Of a DNA stretch of 64,000 nucleotides, positions 9,972 through 19,179 are shown in pieces. This DNA comes from Vibrio sp. UBA2441 (GTDB taxonomy: Bacteria > Pseudomonadota > Gammaproteobacteria > Enterobacterales > Vibrionaceae). The translations under genes and the position numbers were made by a program. Position 1 is the stretch's first letter, and every line of letters starts with the position of its first letter. Below the pieces are notes generated by a model. The model saw only the letters and a program-made list of their open reading frames with translations, was not told the origin of the DNA and did no database searches. The DNA lies in assembly GCA_002342685.1 (NCBI GenBank), contig DDQN01000089.1:62001-126000 (forward strand). The letters are read 5' to 3'.

Positions 9972-9989
9972 TAACTTCAAGATAATCGG
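9972..9989. repeat. Copy 1 of a short dispersed sequence
   Basis: TAACTTCAAGATAATCGG here matches TAACTTCAAGATGCTCGG at 41498-41515 in 16 of 18 positions. Both copies are intergenic. This resembles fragments of the dispersed intergenic repeats common in Vibrio chromosomes, but two short copies do not define a family. Confidence 0.3.
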
Positions 9990-10141
9990 CTCCGACAGAA
10001 CTGATTTGGCAAAAATAATAAGTTAAAACCTTGAGTTAAATCAGGCTTTTCTCATAAGCTATGCTAAAGAGTTTTACTCACCTCTCAACTCCCCCTATAG
10101 AAAATTGTTACATTGAATAATAAAACTTCTCAGGGGTGACT

Positions 10142-12103
10142 GTGAATCCATACGTATTATTGTACTTAGATAATGATCCAATATCGGTAGAATTATTGAG
10201 AACAGAACTATCTCCACTAGCAATTCTATTTGATATTTATTGCGTTGACTCCCCCGAAGAAGCAATCCAAACTCTCGAGTATATTCAAGAACAAGAACAA
10301 AAAGTTGCCATGGCCATTGCGGCCAGCAGCCTTACTTTTAATGGTGCTGATTTCCTTATTCATTTAGAGAATTCTGACCACACAAAAAATTCGCGTAAGG
10401 TTTTAGTTAGTGATGGCGAAGATATAGGCACCATCCTCACCGCAGTAAATGAAGGGCGCCTCGATCACTGCTTAACAAAACCGCTAAGAAAAAACACATT
10501 ATTTGATACGGCAATAAAAGAATTAACCACATTTATTCTTGGCATCCAAGACGAAGACTGGCTTCACTACAGTAGCGTCCTTGATCAGTCACGTATTCTT
10601 AGTGCACATATTGAGAACAAATTAGATTCTTTCAGAACAGGTTTCATTCATAACTTCCATGAGCTAAGTGATACTTATTTGGCCGATCAGTTCATCGGGT
10701 CTTTACTGCAATTTTTTTCAGAAAAGGACGAAACGAAAGCGTGTCGAACCTACTCTCCCGATCACCTTTTAACCGTAGAGGGTGAACCTAACCAATTTCT
10801 CTGGTTTATTGTTGAAGGCGAAGTGGCTCTTTACAAGGCTGACGATTTAGGCATTCAAAGAGAAGTGGTAAGACACTCCAAAGGCAATATAGTCGGTGGT
10901 ATGTCTTTTGTTACCGGTGAACTGTCTTTTTCTACAGCGATTACATTAAATACCACTAAAGTCATTAAATTGGATAAAGATGTATTCGCCCAAGTAATGC
11001 ACTCAAACAGTGAGCTGCTTCCACTTTTCACCAATCTATTATTACGCCACTTTAACCGGCGACTTCAACGAAGCATCAACACTAAATTAGAACTGCAACA
11101 GACGTATGAGTCATTAGAAACCGCACATCAACAGTTAATAGAAAGAGAAAAAATGGCAATGTTGGGCCAACTGGTTGCTGGCGTTGCCCATGAGCTAAAT
11201 AACCCTGTAGCCGCTATTTTGAGAGGAGCGGATACGTTAACCGCTAAAATCGATGAACTAATTCATTCACCGTTACCAACATCCCATCAAGAGTTAGGTG
11301 CAAACATTCTCAATGAATCTATGCAATCCAGGCCGATGTCAACCTCTGAAATTCGCCAGAAAACAAAATCCATATTAACAGAAATAAACGACAAACAATT
11401 AGCAAAGAAAATCGTTCAGCTCAACCTTCATCACGATATTAATGAAATCTTGCAACTCGGTAAGGAAACGGGAAACTTAGAAGAGACCATAAACGGTTTA
11501 AAAAAGTATCATGTCGCTGGCTCTACATTACGATCCATTCAAGTGTGTGCTAAACGCATTGCCGATATGGTAAAAAGCTTAAAAGGTTACGCAAGGCAAG
11601 ATGATGAAACTATGCATGTCGTTGATCTCCATGAAGGTATAGAAGATACCCTGGTTATATTTGAAAATAGATTGAAACGTCATACAGTAATCAAAGAGTA
11701 TCAACCACTCCCGGAAATCCTGTGCCTTTCAAATGCCCTTCAACAAGTCTGGACAAATTTAGTATCTAACGCCATAGATGCCTTTCCTGATAGTGGCGTT
11801 CTAACCGTAAGCACAGAACAAACTATTAAGAACGATTTGCATTACGCCAAAATCACTTTTAAGGACAATGGTTCCGGTATTCCTAAGGAACAACAAGACA
11901 AGATTTTTGAATTAAATTACACCACAAAAAAAGAAGGCAACTTTGGTCTGGGCATTGGACTCTCCGTTTGCCAACAAATATTATCCCAGCATAGTGGATG
12001 GATAGAGGTCGAATCCAGCCCTGACGAATTCACTAAGATGACAGTCTGGTTACCCTTTCAACCAGCAAACACTGTCGTAAATACGAATAAGGAAATACGA
12101 TGA
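10142..12103 (+). CDS. Hybrid histidine kinase: pseudo-receiver, cNMP-binding domain, HisKA, ATPase
   Basis: A cytoplasmic sensor kinase of about 653 residues with no membrane segment. In order it has a receiver-like domain (1-130), a CAP/cyclic-nucleotide-binding-type domain (about 190-310, with FIVEGEVALY and GGMSF signatures), a coiled dimerisation region, HisKA with phospho-His at about residue 350 (VAHELNNP), and an HATPase with NLVSNAIDAF, DNGSGIP and GLGIGLS. The receiver lacks the phospho-acceptor Asp (AIAASSL where IxDxxMP is expected), so it is probably a non-phosphorylatable pseudo-receiver. I chose GTG at 10142, since AGGGG at 10132-10136 is spaced for it and too close to GTG 10136. 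It overlaps the next gene by 4 bases (ATGA). Confidence 0.85.
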   Translation: MNPYVLLYLDNDPISVELLRTELSPLAILFDIYCVDSPEEAIQTLEYIQEQEQKVAMAIAASSLTFNGADFLIHLENSDHTKNSRKVLVSDGEDIGTILTAVNEGRLDHCLTKPLRKNTLFDTAIKELTTFILGIQDEDWLHYSSVLDQSRILSAHIENKLDSFRTGFIHNFHELSDTYLADQFIGSLLQFFSEKDETKACRTYSPDHLLTVEGEPNQFLWFIVEGEVALYKADDLGIQREVVRHSKGNIVGGMSFVTGELSFSTAITLNTTKVIKLDKDVFAQVMHSNSELLPLFTNLLLRHFNRRLQRSINTKLELQQTYESLETAHQQLIEREKMAMLGQLVAGVAHELNNPVAAILRGADTLTAKIDELIHSPLPTSHQELGANILNESMQSRPMSTSEIRQKTKSILTEINDKQLAKKIVQLNLHHDINEILQLGKETGNLEETINGLKKYHVAGSTLRSIQVCAKRIADMVKSLKGYARQDDETMHVVDLHEGIEDTLVIFENRLKRHTVIKEYQPLPEILCLSNALQQVWTNLVSNAIDAFPDSGVLTVSTEQTIKNDLHYAKITFKDNGSGIPKEQQDKIFELNYTTKKEGNFGLGIGLSVCQQILSQHSGWIEVESSPDEFTKMTVWLPFQPANTVVNTNKEIR

Positions 12104-12597
12104 AAAAATACCTCATGCTCTGCGTTGACGATGAACGTGAAGTACTCGACAGTGTTATCCAAGACTTATCTGACTTTGAAGACAATTTTATTGTTGAAGG
12201 CGCTGAATCTGTCGCTGAAGCCAAAGAGGTCATCAATGAGTACGCCGAAGACGACATAAAGCTAGCATTAATATTGTGTGATCACATAATGCCAGAACAG
12301 ACTGGTATCAGTTTTTTGATCGAATTAAATGAGCAAGAAGAAACTAAACCTGCTCGTAAACTGTTGTTAACGGGACAAGCTGATTTAGAAGCAACAGTTC
12401 AAGCGGTTAACAGCGCTAGCCTGGATTTCTATATAGCAAAACCTTGGAAAGGTGATGAGCTGGTAAATACTCTTACACAGCAATTGACACAATACATCAT
12501 AGAAAACGAAACTGACCTAATGCCATGGGCTCGAATTTTAGATACTGAAAAGATTTTTAATGCGATCGCATCCAAAAGAAGTCAGTTTGGCGAATAA
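12100..12597 (+). CDS. Stand-alone response regulator, partner of the upstream kinase
   Basis: A 165-residue receiver protein without a DNA-binding or enzymatic output domain. The receiver core is complete: CVDDE near residue 9, the phospho-acceptor Asp in ILCDHIMP (about 61), LLTGQ (about 88-92) and the conserved lysine in AKPW (about 112). About 45 residues follow, helical and unassigned. The start overlaps the kinase stop in ATGA, so the pair is translationally coupled and almost certainly functions together. It may relay phosphate to another protein or act through protein contact. Confidence 0.85.
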   Translation: MKKYLMLCVDDEREVLDSVIQDLSDFEDNFIVEGAESVAEAKEVINEYAEDDIKLALILCDHIMPEQTGISFLIELNEQEETKPARKLLLTGQADLEATVQAVNSASLDFYIAKPWKGDELVNTLTQQLTQYIIENETDLMPWARILDTEKIFNAIASKRSQFGE

Positions 12598-12721
12598 AAA
12601 CATAAATTGTTATTTATTATAGTATTTTAATTGCTTATTATACTTGCTCGATATTCTTACCGGAATAGTAGACAGCTTACTATCACCACGGATTAACATA
12701 GAACATAGGTTTACTTTTATT

Positions 12722-13267
12722 ATGCGTAAAACTCTTCTTGTTGCAGGCCTTGCACTTGCTTCTTGCTCTGCGTTTGCAGCCGATGCCCCAAATAGCCCTG
12801 CTGTAATGAGCAATTTCAGCTACGACTACGCTGAAGCACGTATCGGTATGGATCCAGTAACATTCGGTGGGGCAATTAGCAAATCTGTCCATCCGAACGC
12901 ACACGCTATTATTCGTGTGGATTCGAAATTTGAAAATGACTACAACTTGGGTACTGGTTTTGGCTTTCATGCCCCTATCAACAACTGGGCCGATCTAACT
13001 GGTGAAATGTTATTGCGTGCCGTTGATGGCAAAAAATACAGTAACGAATTCGGTATGGAAATTAACCTTGGCATTCGTCAATGGCTTGGTCCGCAATTAG
13101 AAGTCGGCGGTCAAATAGGCTACGTTGATATTGATAGTAACGACGATACCGTTGGTTCTATATTTGCACGCTTTCACTCAACAGAGCTATTCTCTATAGG
13201 TGTTGAAGGAAAGATGAACGACTTCTACGGTGATCAGCTAATGTTCACTACACGATTTAAGTTCTAA
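12722..13267 (+). CDS. Small outer-membrane beta-barrel protein
   Basis: A 181-residue exported protein. The signal peptide MRKTLLVAGLALASCSAFA is followed by cleavage before ADAPN. The mature part alternates hydrophobic and polar residues with many Gly and aromatic residues (YDYAEARIG, GTGFGFHAP, NLGIRQWLG, VGGQIGYVD). It ends in Phe (TRFKF), the standard C-terminal signature of BAM-inserted barrels. About eight strands can be drawn. The reading frame stays open upstream to 12644, but the ATG at 12722 begins the clear signal peptide. Specific function unknown; no close named relative recognised. Confidence 0.75.
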   Translation: MRKTLLVAGLALASCSAFAADAPNSPAVMSNFSYDYAEARIGMDPVTFGGAISKSVHPNAHAIIRVDSKFENDYNLGTGFGFHAPINNWADLTGEMLLRAVDGKKYSNEFGMEINLGIRQWLGPQLEVGGQIGYVDIDSNDDTVGSIFARFHSTELFSIGVEGKMNDFYGDQLMFTTRFKF

Positions 13268-13290
13268 TACACCCAATACCAATCAATAAG

Positions 13291-13324
13291 AAACCGGGAA
13301 GATATAAACTCTACTCGGTTTTTT
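13291..13324. terminator. Weak hairpin between the barrel gene and the peptide-transport operon
   Basis: AAACCG at 13291-13296 pairs with CGGTTT at 13316-13321 across a 19-base loop and is followed by TTTTATTTT on the plus strand. The stem is short. It would serve the plus-strand barrel gene. Confidence 0.4.
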
Positions 13325-14129
13325 ATTTTCGGCGTCTATTTTTCGGGTGATTTGGCGGGATGGCGGCAAGTAACGTCTTGGTATACTCCGCTTTTGGCGA
13401 TTCAAAGATTTCTGAAACTGTACCTTCTTCAACAATTTTACCAAAAAACATCACCGCTACTCTATCTGAAACATGACGAACTACTGATAAGTCATGAGAA
13501 ATAAAGATCATGGCAAGGTTCATTTCTTGCTGTAGCTTGAGTAGTAAGTTTAATATTTGGGCCTGAACAGAAACATCTAGAGCAGACACAGACTCATCAC
13601 AGATCAACAACTTTGGCTTCAATGCTATTGCTCGTGCAATGCCTATTCGTTGCCTCTGCCCACCAGAGAATTCGTGAGGATATCGATTTATCGCTTCTTT
13701 AGATAACCCTACCTTCTCAAGTAATTCACCAACCCATACCTTACGTTCCTGTTTACTACCTACATTATGAATAATAAAAGGTTCTTCAATAATCATTCCA
13801 ACGGTATGCCGCTGATTTAAAGACTCTAGCGGGTCCTGGAATATAATCTGAATTTCCTTTCTTAACGGTCTCATCTCCTTCACTGAATAGTGAGTAATGT
13901 CGGTACCCTGATAAACAATAGTGCCAGCGCTCGGTTCGTAGAGTTTTAAAATCGTCCTGCCCAGCGTACTTTTGCCACACCCAGACTCTCCCACCAGACC
14001 TAATGTTTCACCTCGACGAACAAAAAGTGAAACACCGTCTACTGCTTTTACTGAGTAGCCTTTTTTAAAGATGCCACCGCCGGAAGTAAAATGTTGCTTA
14101 AGATTGTCAACTCGAATAACTTCGTGCAT
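13323..14129 (-). CDS. Peptide ABC importer ATPase (OppF/DppF-like)
   Basis: A 268-residue ATP-hydrolysing subunit, last gene of a five-gene peptide importer operon. It has Walker A GESGCGKS, signature FSGGQRQR, Walker B LLICDES with the downstream SALDVSVQ motif, and the H-loop FISHDLSV. The C-terminal oligopeptide-transporter tail is short (ending NHPKNRRRK) and lacks the long cysteine-rich extension of classic OppF. It starts 12 bases after the OppD-like gene. In E. coli YejF the two ATPases are one fused protein; here they are separate. Confidence 0.9.
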   Translation of the reverse strand: MHEVIRVDNLKQHFTSGGGIFKKGYSVKAVDGVSLFVRRGETLGLVGESGCGKSTLGRTILKLYEPSAGTIVYQGTDITHYSVKEMRPLRKEIQIIFQDPLESLNQRHTVGMIIEEPFIIHNVGSKQERKVWVGELLEKVGLSKEAINRYPHEFSGGQRQRIGIARAIALKPKLLICDESVSALDVSVQAQILNLLLKLQQEMNLAMIFISHDLSVVRHVSDRVAVMFFGKIVEEGTVSEIFESPKAEYTKTLLAAIPPNHPKNRRRK

Positions 14130-14141
14130 GTAAGCTCTCTT

Positions 14142-14990
14142 CTAAAACTGCAATGATGGATCAATATCGATAATTTGCTTCGGTGAGTGCCTCAAATCAG
14201 GCATTAAACTAAGCAGTTTCTTCGTGTATGGATGCTTAGGATGGTCAAACAGGTCAAATACATCCGCGTGCTCTACAATTTTTCCGGCATACATGACTGC
14301 GACATCATCACAAATCTCAGCGACCACACCTAAGTCATGTGTGATGAAAATCATCGCCATTCCCGTCTCTTTCTGTAAATCCACCATCAAGTCAAGGATA
14401 GAAGCTTGAACGGTAACATCAAGCGCCGTGGTTGGCTCATCACAGATAAGAATGTCAGGTTTACATGCGAGGGCCATGGCAATCATCACCCTTTGTCGCA
14501 TACCACCAGAAAGATTATGAGGATACTCATAGAGCCTTTTCTCCGGCTCAGGAATACGTACTTTTTCGAGCATTTCTATCGAATAATTAATTCGCTCACT
14601 CTTGTTTAGCTCTGGTCGATGCAAAACAAGAACTTCTTCCAATTGCTTCTTAATACTATGAACTGGATTAAGCGCTGTCATCGGGTCCTGAAAGATTATA
14701 GAAATGTGATTGCCTCTCATCGAGTACATTTTCTCGGTAGGAAGCGATAACAAATCAACACCACGATAGATAATTTCTCCCTTAACCACTCGCCCATATG
14801 GTTGAGGGAGCAACCCTAATATCGACATAGACGTAACACTCTTGCCGCACCCCGACTCCCCAACCAAACCAAGCGTTCGCCCCGCTTTTACATCAAAGGA
14901 TACGCCATGAAGGACTTTCTCGACACCATCATCGGTTTCAAATTCGGTCTCTAATCCTTTAACACTTAATATGACATCATCAGTATCCAT
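14142..14990 (-). CDS. Peptide ABC importer ATPase (OppD/DppD-like)
   Basis: A 282-residue ATPase subunit. Walker A GESGCGKS, signature LSGGMRQR, Walker B LICDEPTTALD and the H-loop FITHDLGV are intact, followed by the oligopeptide/dipeptide transporter C-terminal region (HPYTKKLLSLMPDL). The frame extends five codons upstream to a TTG at 15005, but ATG at 14990 with GGAAAG just before it is the better start. It follows the binding protein gene closely (stop at 15002), consistent with one mRNA. Confidence 0.88.
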   Translation of the reverse strand: MDTDDVILSVKGLETEFETDDGVEKVLHGVSFDVKAGRTLGLVGESGCGKSVTSMSILGLLPQPYGRVVKGEIIYRGVDLLSLPTEKMYSMRGNHISIIFQDPMTALNPVHSIKKQLEEVLVLHRPELNKSERINYSIEMLEKVRIPEPEKRLYEYPHNLSGGMRQRVMIAMALACKPDILICDEPTTALDVTVQASILDLMVDLQKETGMAMIFITHDLGVVAEICDDVAVMYAGKIVEHADVFDLFDHPKHPYTKKLLSLMPDLRHSPKQIIDIDPSLQF

Positions 14991-15001
14991 AACTTTCCAA
15001 A

Positions 15002-16834
15002 TCAATACTTATAGGTATCGTTAATAATCGTAATTGCGTCAAAGGATATCCCTTTTTTCATTGCATCCTTAGTCTCTTTTTTCACTTCAGAATCTATCCA
15101 ATACGTACCTAAATCGTATGGAGCGCCGATGCTAAATAACCCTTCTGTTTTTTTGGTCATTGGCTGAGCTGGAAACTTCATCCAACGCCAATAGGCCTCA
15201 CGAGTGTATGGCACCATGTAGCCTGGAATAATGATGCTTTGCTCTGCTACGATTTTTTGAATCTGGCGTGACAGTACTTCACGTTTATCTCGGCTAAACT
15301 CTGTACGATACTCCATAACCAAATCGTCTAGCTCGGGCGTGCTAAAGTTAGTGAAGTTGTTGGTTTGATTTTTGTTTGCATTAGAGGAATGTAGATACTC
15401 CCAGTACTGAGGGGTATCCCCGCCCCCCATATTGTGAAAAGAAATATCATGTTTCTTCTCACTAACATATTTAAATGCTGATGAACCATCGATAAGGTTT
15501 AAGGTATATTCCAGCCCAGCCTTTTTAGCTTGCTCTTTTAGATAAGCCATTCGAGGTGTGTGATGTCGTGCAGAATAGGTAATAGCGAATGAGAGTCTTC
15601 TGCCTTCACTATTAACTCTTATTCCATCAGCACCAATCTGGTCAAACCCTGCCTTAGAAAAATAGTCGACTGCTTTCTGAGGTTCAAATGCCGGTGCCTG
15701 AATATCATTATTGGTAAATTCATCCTGCCCTACCCCCATACCATTGGGTTTTCTGACATAGTCACCTCGTAGAACATTGACGATCATTCCATCAAAATCA
15801 GTGGCGTAAGCAAGGCCTTTTCTCACATTAATATCATCTAAAGGCGTTTTGGCCGTATTCAGCCACATACCTCCAGCCCCTTGGGGAGTCTGGTTAAAGC
15901 CCCAGAACCGATGAATATAGCCTTTTTGATAAGGTTTAGTATTGGATTTTTCATGCCATAACTCAGGCAACACCAACCCGAAAGCATCCAACTCACCCTT
16001 TTCAAAGTGTTTTCGGGCGATATCATTATCCCTGTTCACCTGAATACGGATTTTCTCTACATTAAATCGATTTTTGAAATAGCGATTACTATAACCCCAC
16101 CAATCCTTTCCGATATGTTTAAACGTTATCGAGCGTCCCTTTTTAACTTTATCTATGGAATATGCCCATGTTGTGGGTTCTATCTTAAAGTTATATTTCC
16201 GTACAAAGTTATCGTCAATACCATCGTTATTTTTGTCAGTGGAAGGCTTATAGAAATGTTTCGGTTTGGGGCTTAAACTCGTCCAGTTTAGCAAATCAAC
16301 TTTATCTCTTGGCTCTGCTAGAGTCACCGAAATGGTATGATCATCGTACTTAGTAACACTGGTTAGTACTTTGCTATAAAATGTATTATACCAAGGCGCA
16401 ACAATGTCTTTTGACCGCATCAAAGTTAAAACAAAAGTAAAATCATCGGCAGTCACTGGCTTACCATCAGACCATTTGGCTTTAGGGTTTAACCGATAAT
16501 AAACCGTTTTATTATCTTCACTAAATGCCCATTCGGTCGCAATGCTTGGAATCCATTTTCCTGTGTTAGGGTGCTTTGAAAGAAGGCCGGGGTGCGCATC
16601 CATTAACCAAGAACGAAATGCCCCATTGGCATCCGGACCCACGGTTCTAAATGTTTGAGGAAAACTACTTATGTAAGTTCTAAATGTGCCACCAAAAATC
16701 GCTTTCTCTGAAGCAAAAAGCGGCTCATCAAGATTAGTTTCCCATACAAGATTTTCAGGTAACTGTGTATTCGCCCACACCGATAGAGATAAACCGGATA
16801 ATACTAATCCCTTAATGATGTTATTAACTCTCAT
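15002..16834 (-). CDS. Peptide-binding protein of family 5 (YejA-like)
   Basis: Periplasmic substrate-binding protein of 610 residues with a signal peptide ending in SVWA before NTQL. It has the SBP_bac_5 layout: an early FGGTFRTYI strand, the NPKAKWSDGKPVTADDF motif that defines the family, and lobe 2 with FNQTPQGAGG and LAYATDFDGM. The overall pattern and the adjacent permeases resemble E. coli YejA, whose system takes up peptides including microcin C-type compounds. A clear AAGGA ribosome binding site precedes the ATG. The exact ligand is an inference from relatives. Confidence 0.88.
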   Translation of the reverse strand: MRVNNIIKGLVLSGLSLSVWANTQLPENLVWETNLDEPLFASEKAIFGGTFRTYISSFPQTFRTVGPDANGAFRSWLMDAHPGLLSKHPNTGKWIPSIATEWAFSEDNKTVYYRLNPKAKWSDGKPVTADDFTFVLTLMRSKDIVAPWYNTFYSKVLTSVTKYDDHTISVTLAEPRDKVDLLNWTSLSPKPKHFYKPSTDKNNDGIDDNFVRKYNFKIEPTTWAYSIDKVKKGRSITFKHIGKDWWGYSNRYFKNRFNVEKIRIQVNRDNDIARKHFEKGELDAFGLVLPELWHEKSNTKPYQKGYIHRFWGFNQTPQGAGGMWLNTAKTPLDDINVRKGLAYATDFDGMIVNVLRGDYVRKPNGMGVGQDEFTNNDIQAPAFEPQKAVDYFSKAGFDQIGADGIRVNSEGRRLSFAITYSARHHTPRMAYLKEQAKKAGLEYTLNLIDGSSAFKYVSEKKHDISFHNMGGGDTPQYWEYLHSSNANKNQTNNFTNFSTPELDDLVMEYRTEFSRDKREVLSRQIQKIVAEQSIIIPGYMVPYTREAYWRWMKFPAQPMTKKTEGLFSIGAPYDLGTYWIDSEVKKETKDAMKKGISFDAITIINDTYKY

Positions 16835-16879
16835 ATATTCATCCTTGTCATATTAGAGCAGTGTCAACTCACCCTAACA

Positions 16880-17923
16880 TTAGCTATATCGTGTAAATTT
16901 CTTCGGATCAAATGCGGCTCGAACAGCCTCCCCGATAAAAGTAACCATAACCAATACTGAAACAATAGCAGTAACCACTGAAGTTACTATCCACGGAGAG
17001 TCTAAGTTCGACTTTCCTTGTTGTAATAATTCCCCCCAACTCGGAGTCGGAGGCATAAGGCCTAAACCTAAATAGTCCAGCGCAGTCAGAGCGGTAATAT
17101 TGCCAGCTATAGTAAATGGAGCCAACGTTACTATCATCACCATCGTATTTGGCAGGATATGTTTAAACAAAATTCTTGGCGTTGATGCTCCAATTGCTTT
17201 TGCAGCGAGAACATACTCTCGTGCCGACTCTTTGTAGGTCATGGTCCGCATGTACCAAGTCATACCCATCCAACCAAATAACACGTTTATTAATACAAAG
17301 AGTGTAAAAGTAGGTTGAATTATGGAAACCAGAATCATAATTACGTATAAAAATGGCACCATGGACCAAACTTCTATCACTCGCTGTACAATAAGATCGA
17401 ACTTCCCTCCCCAGAAGCCCATTGCACAACCCACAGCCGTTCCTATTATGTAAGAAACAACCATTGTGATTAGGGCAAACCCCATCGCTATTCGAAACCC
17501 GTAGACTAATCTGGCCAAAATATCACGGCCAATGATATCGGTGCCAAGATAATGCATAGATTCGGCATCAGGAGGAGATGGAGGGTAATCGCCACTAAAA
17601 TCTTGTTCATAAGGATTCCATGGAATGAGCGGTAACAAAACGAAATTATCTCCCTCTTCCTGGTTGAATTTTTCTTTTAGTTCTCGAAAATTAGCCTCTG
17701 AAGCATAGCCTAAACCAAAATCGTCACCGCGTCTGACATCACTAAACACGGGAAAACTGTATTCACCCTGATAACGAACAATAAGTGCCTTGTTATTAAT
17801 AAATAGTTCAGCTACAAGTGACAAAACCAACAAGGTAGTAAGTATAATAAACGACCAATAACCTCGTTTTATCTGCTTAAAACGAGTTATTTTTTTATGA
17901 GTTAACGGATCAAATTTAAACAT
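16880..17923 (-). CDS. Peptide ABC importer permease (YejE/OppC-like)
   Basis: Inner-membrane permease of about 347 residues. A short N-terminal OppC_N segment (KRGYWSFIIL... near residue 22) is followed by a long periplasmic loop (about 45-130) and the BPD transmembrane domain with five helices. The coupling EAA-type loop reads LAAKAIGASTPRILFKHILPN. The N-terminal pattern (KRGYWS, LVAELF, NKAL.VRY) resembles YejE. Start: ATG at 17923 is 8 bases from GGA, while the ATG at 17929 overlaps the previous stop. It is separated from the binding-protein gene by 45 bases. Confidence 0.88.
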   Translation of the reverse strand: MFKFDPLTHKKITRFKQIKRGYWSFIILTTLLVLSLVAELFINNKALIVRYQGEYSFPVFSDVRRGDDFGLGYASEANFRELKEKFNQEEGDNFVLLPLIPWNPYEQDFSGDYPPSPPDAESMHYLGTDIIGRDILARLVYGFRIAMGFALITMVVSYIIGTAVGCAMGFWGGKFDLIVQRVIEVWSMVPFLYVIMILVSIIQPTFTLFVLINVLFGWMGMTWYMRTMTYKESAREYVLAAKAIGASTPRILFKHILPNTMVMIVTLAPFTIAGNITALTALDYLGLGLMPPTPSWGELLQQGKSNLDSPWIVTSVVTAIVSVLVMVTFIGEAVRAAFDPKKFTRYS

Positions 17924-17925
17924 AA

Positions 17926-18954
17926 TCATTGTCCAAACTTCACTCTGGGATCAACAAGAGCAACACACATATCGGACACAATATTCCCAACTAATAACAT
18001 CATCGCATTAATCGCCACAATCCCCATTACAACAGGGTAATCACGTTCTACGATAGATTCATAGCCCAATAGGCCAATCCCATCAATATCAAAAATAACC
18101 TCGATTAAAAATGAACCTGTCATAAAGAATAACAAAGAGTTACCGAAATGACTTGCGACAGGTATCAGGCTATTTCTCAGCGCATGTTTTCGAACCGCAT
18201 CTCGAAAGGGTAATCCTTTAGCTATTGCGGTTCGAATGTAATCTGCAGACAAATTCTCTAACAAATTGTTTTTCATTGTCATTGTCAAGGTAGCAAAGTC
18301 ACCAATTAAATAACAAATAAGAGGCAAAACTGCATGCCAAAGAACGTCCTGTACTTGCTCGTAAAATGTCTCATAGTCATCGAAATCATCGCTTACAAAA
18401 CCGCCCATGGGAAACCATTCTAAATTATAAGCAAACCATGTAATTAAAAGCACACCAACAACGTACCCAGGAAGGGCATAGCCAATAAAAATAACGACTG
18501 AAGATGCAGAATCAAAAAAAGATCCATGCTTTAGCGCCTTAAGGTAACCCAGTGGAATTGAAATAAAGTAAGCAATAAAGAATGTCATTCCGCCATAGAA
18601 CAGTGATATGGGCAAACGCTCCGCAATCATATCGGTGACAGGTTCGTAATAACGAGTAGATTCACCAAAATCTAAAGACAGTAATTTCGTCAACCACTCC
18701 CAATACGCTGTCACTACAGGTTTATCCAACCCATAGAACTCGTTGAGCTGAGCTATTTGATCATCCGAAAGAGCTGAGCTTGCCCCAACATCACTGATTA
18801 CTGCTGCCGTTTCATCGCTACTAAACTGCATGCTAGCGAGTATTCGCTCAACAGGTCCACCCGGAACAAGGCGGGTTATGGCAAATATTAGTATCGTGAT
18901 GCCAATAAAAGTGGGAACAACCAGCGCCATCCTGCGCACAAAGTAATCAAGCAC
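17926..18954 (-). CDS. Peptide ABC importer permease (YejB/OppB-like)
   Basis: A 342-residue inner-membrane permease, first gene of the operon. It has the OppB-type N terminus (YFVRRMALVVPTFIGITILIF then RLVPGGPVERI), a periplasmic insert before the second helix, and the coupling loop IRTAIAKGLPFRDAVRKHALRN. The C-terminal DPRVKFGQ is typical of YejB/DppB. It overlaps the next permease gene by a few bases (ATGA-type junction). Upstream lies an inverted-repeat region that could be an operator. Confidence 0.9.
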   Translation of the reverse strand: MLDYFVRRMALVVPTFIGITILIFAITRLVPGGPVERILASMQFSSDETAAVISDVGASSALSDDQIAQLNEFYGLDKPVVTAYWEWLTKLLSLDFGESTRYYEPVTDMIAERLPISLFYGGMTFFIAYFISIPLGYLKALKHGSFFDSASSVVIFIGYALPGYVVGVLLITWFAYNLEWFPMGGFVSDDFDDYETFYEQVQDVLWHAVLPLICYLIGDFATLTMTMKNNLLENLSADYIRTAIAKGLPFRDAVRKHALRNSLIPVASHFGNSLLFFMTGSFLIEVIFDIDGIGLLGYESIVERDYPVVMGIVAINAMMLLVGNIVSDMCVALVDPRVKFGQ

Positions 18955-18981
18955 TAATGAAAACTCTCCAATTCCTTTTAA

Positions 18982-19043
18982 CAGTTACTTAATGATTTGC
19001 ATTATCTAATCATATAGTTAATAACTGTGATCGTGCCAGTTAT
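18982..19043. promoter_or_regulatory. Inverted-repeat cluster upstream of the peptide importer operon
   Basis: CAGTTA at 18982-18987 is followed by a perfect 7-bp inverted repeat, ATAACTG at 19021-19027 and CAGTTAT at 19037-19043, spaced by 9 bases. The three half-sites lie within 90 bases of the minus-strand start at 18954. They look like an operator for the importer operon; the regulator is unknown. Confidence 0.35.
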
Positions 19044-19132
19044 TTGATAAAAATATCTGTAATATTCTCATGCTTGCCAGTATGCCCGTTCATTTTAAAA
19101 GCAAATTCATTATATTTAGGAAGTTCAGGGAT

Positions 19133-19164
19133 AAAAAAACCTAGCGACGCGCTAGGTTTTAAAA
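19133..19164. terminator. Strong terminator after tfoX
   Basis: An 11-bp perfect stem (AAAACCTAGCG with CGCTAGGTTTT) with a 3-base loop, A-rich on the left and T-rich on the right. On the minus strand it lies 16 bases after the tfoX stop and ends in a run of T. Confidence 0.92.
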
Positions 19165-19179
19165 GTATGTCGGTAGATT

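Noticed and set aside
12644..12721. An upstream extension of the small barrel protein
   Set aside because: The frame is open, but the ATG at 12722 starts a textbook signal peptide and the extension has no protein-like features.
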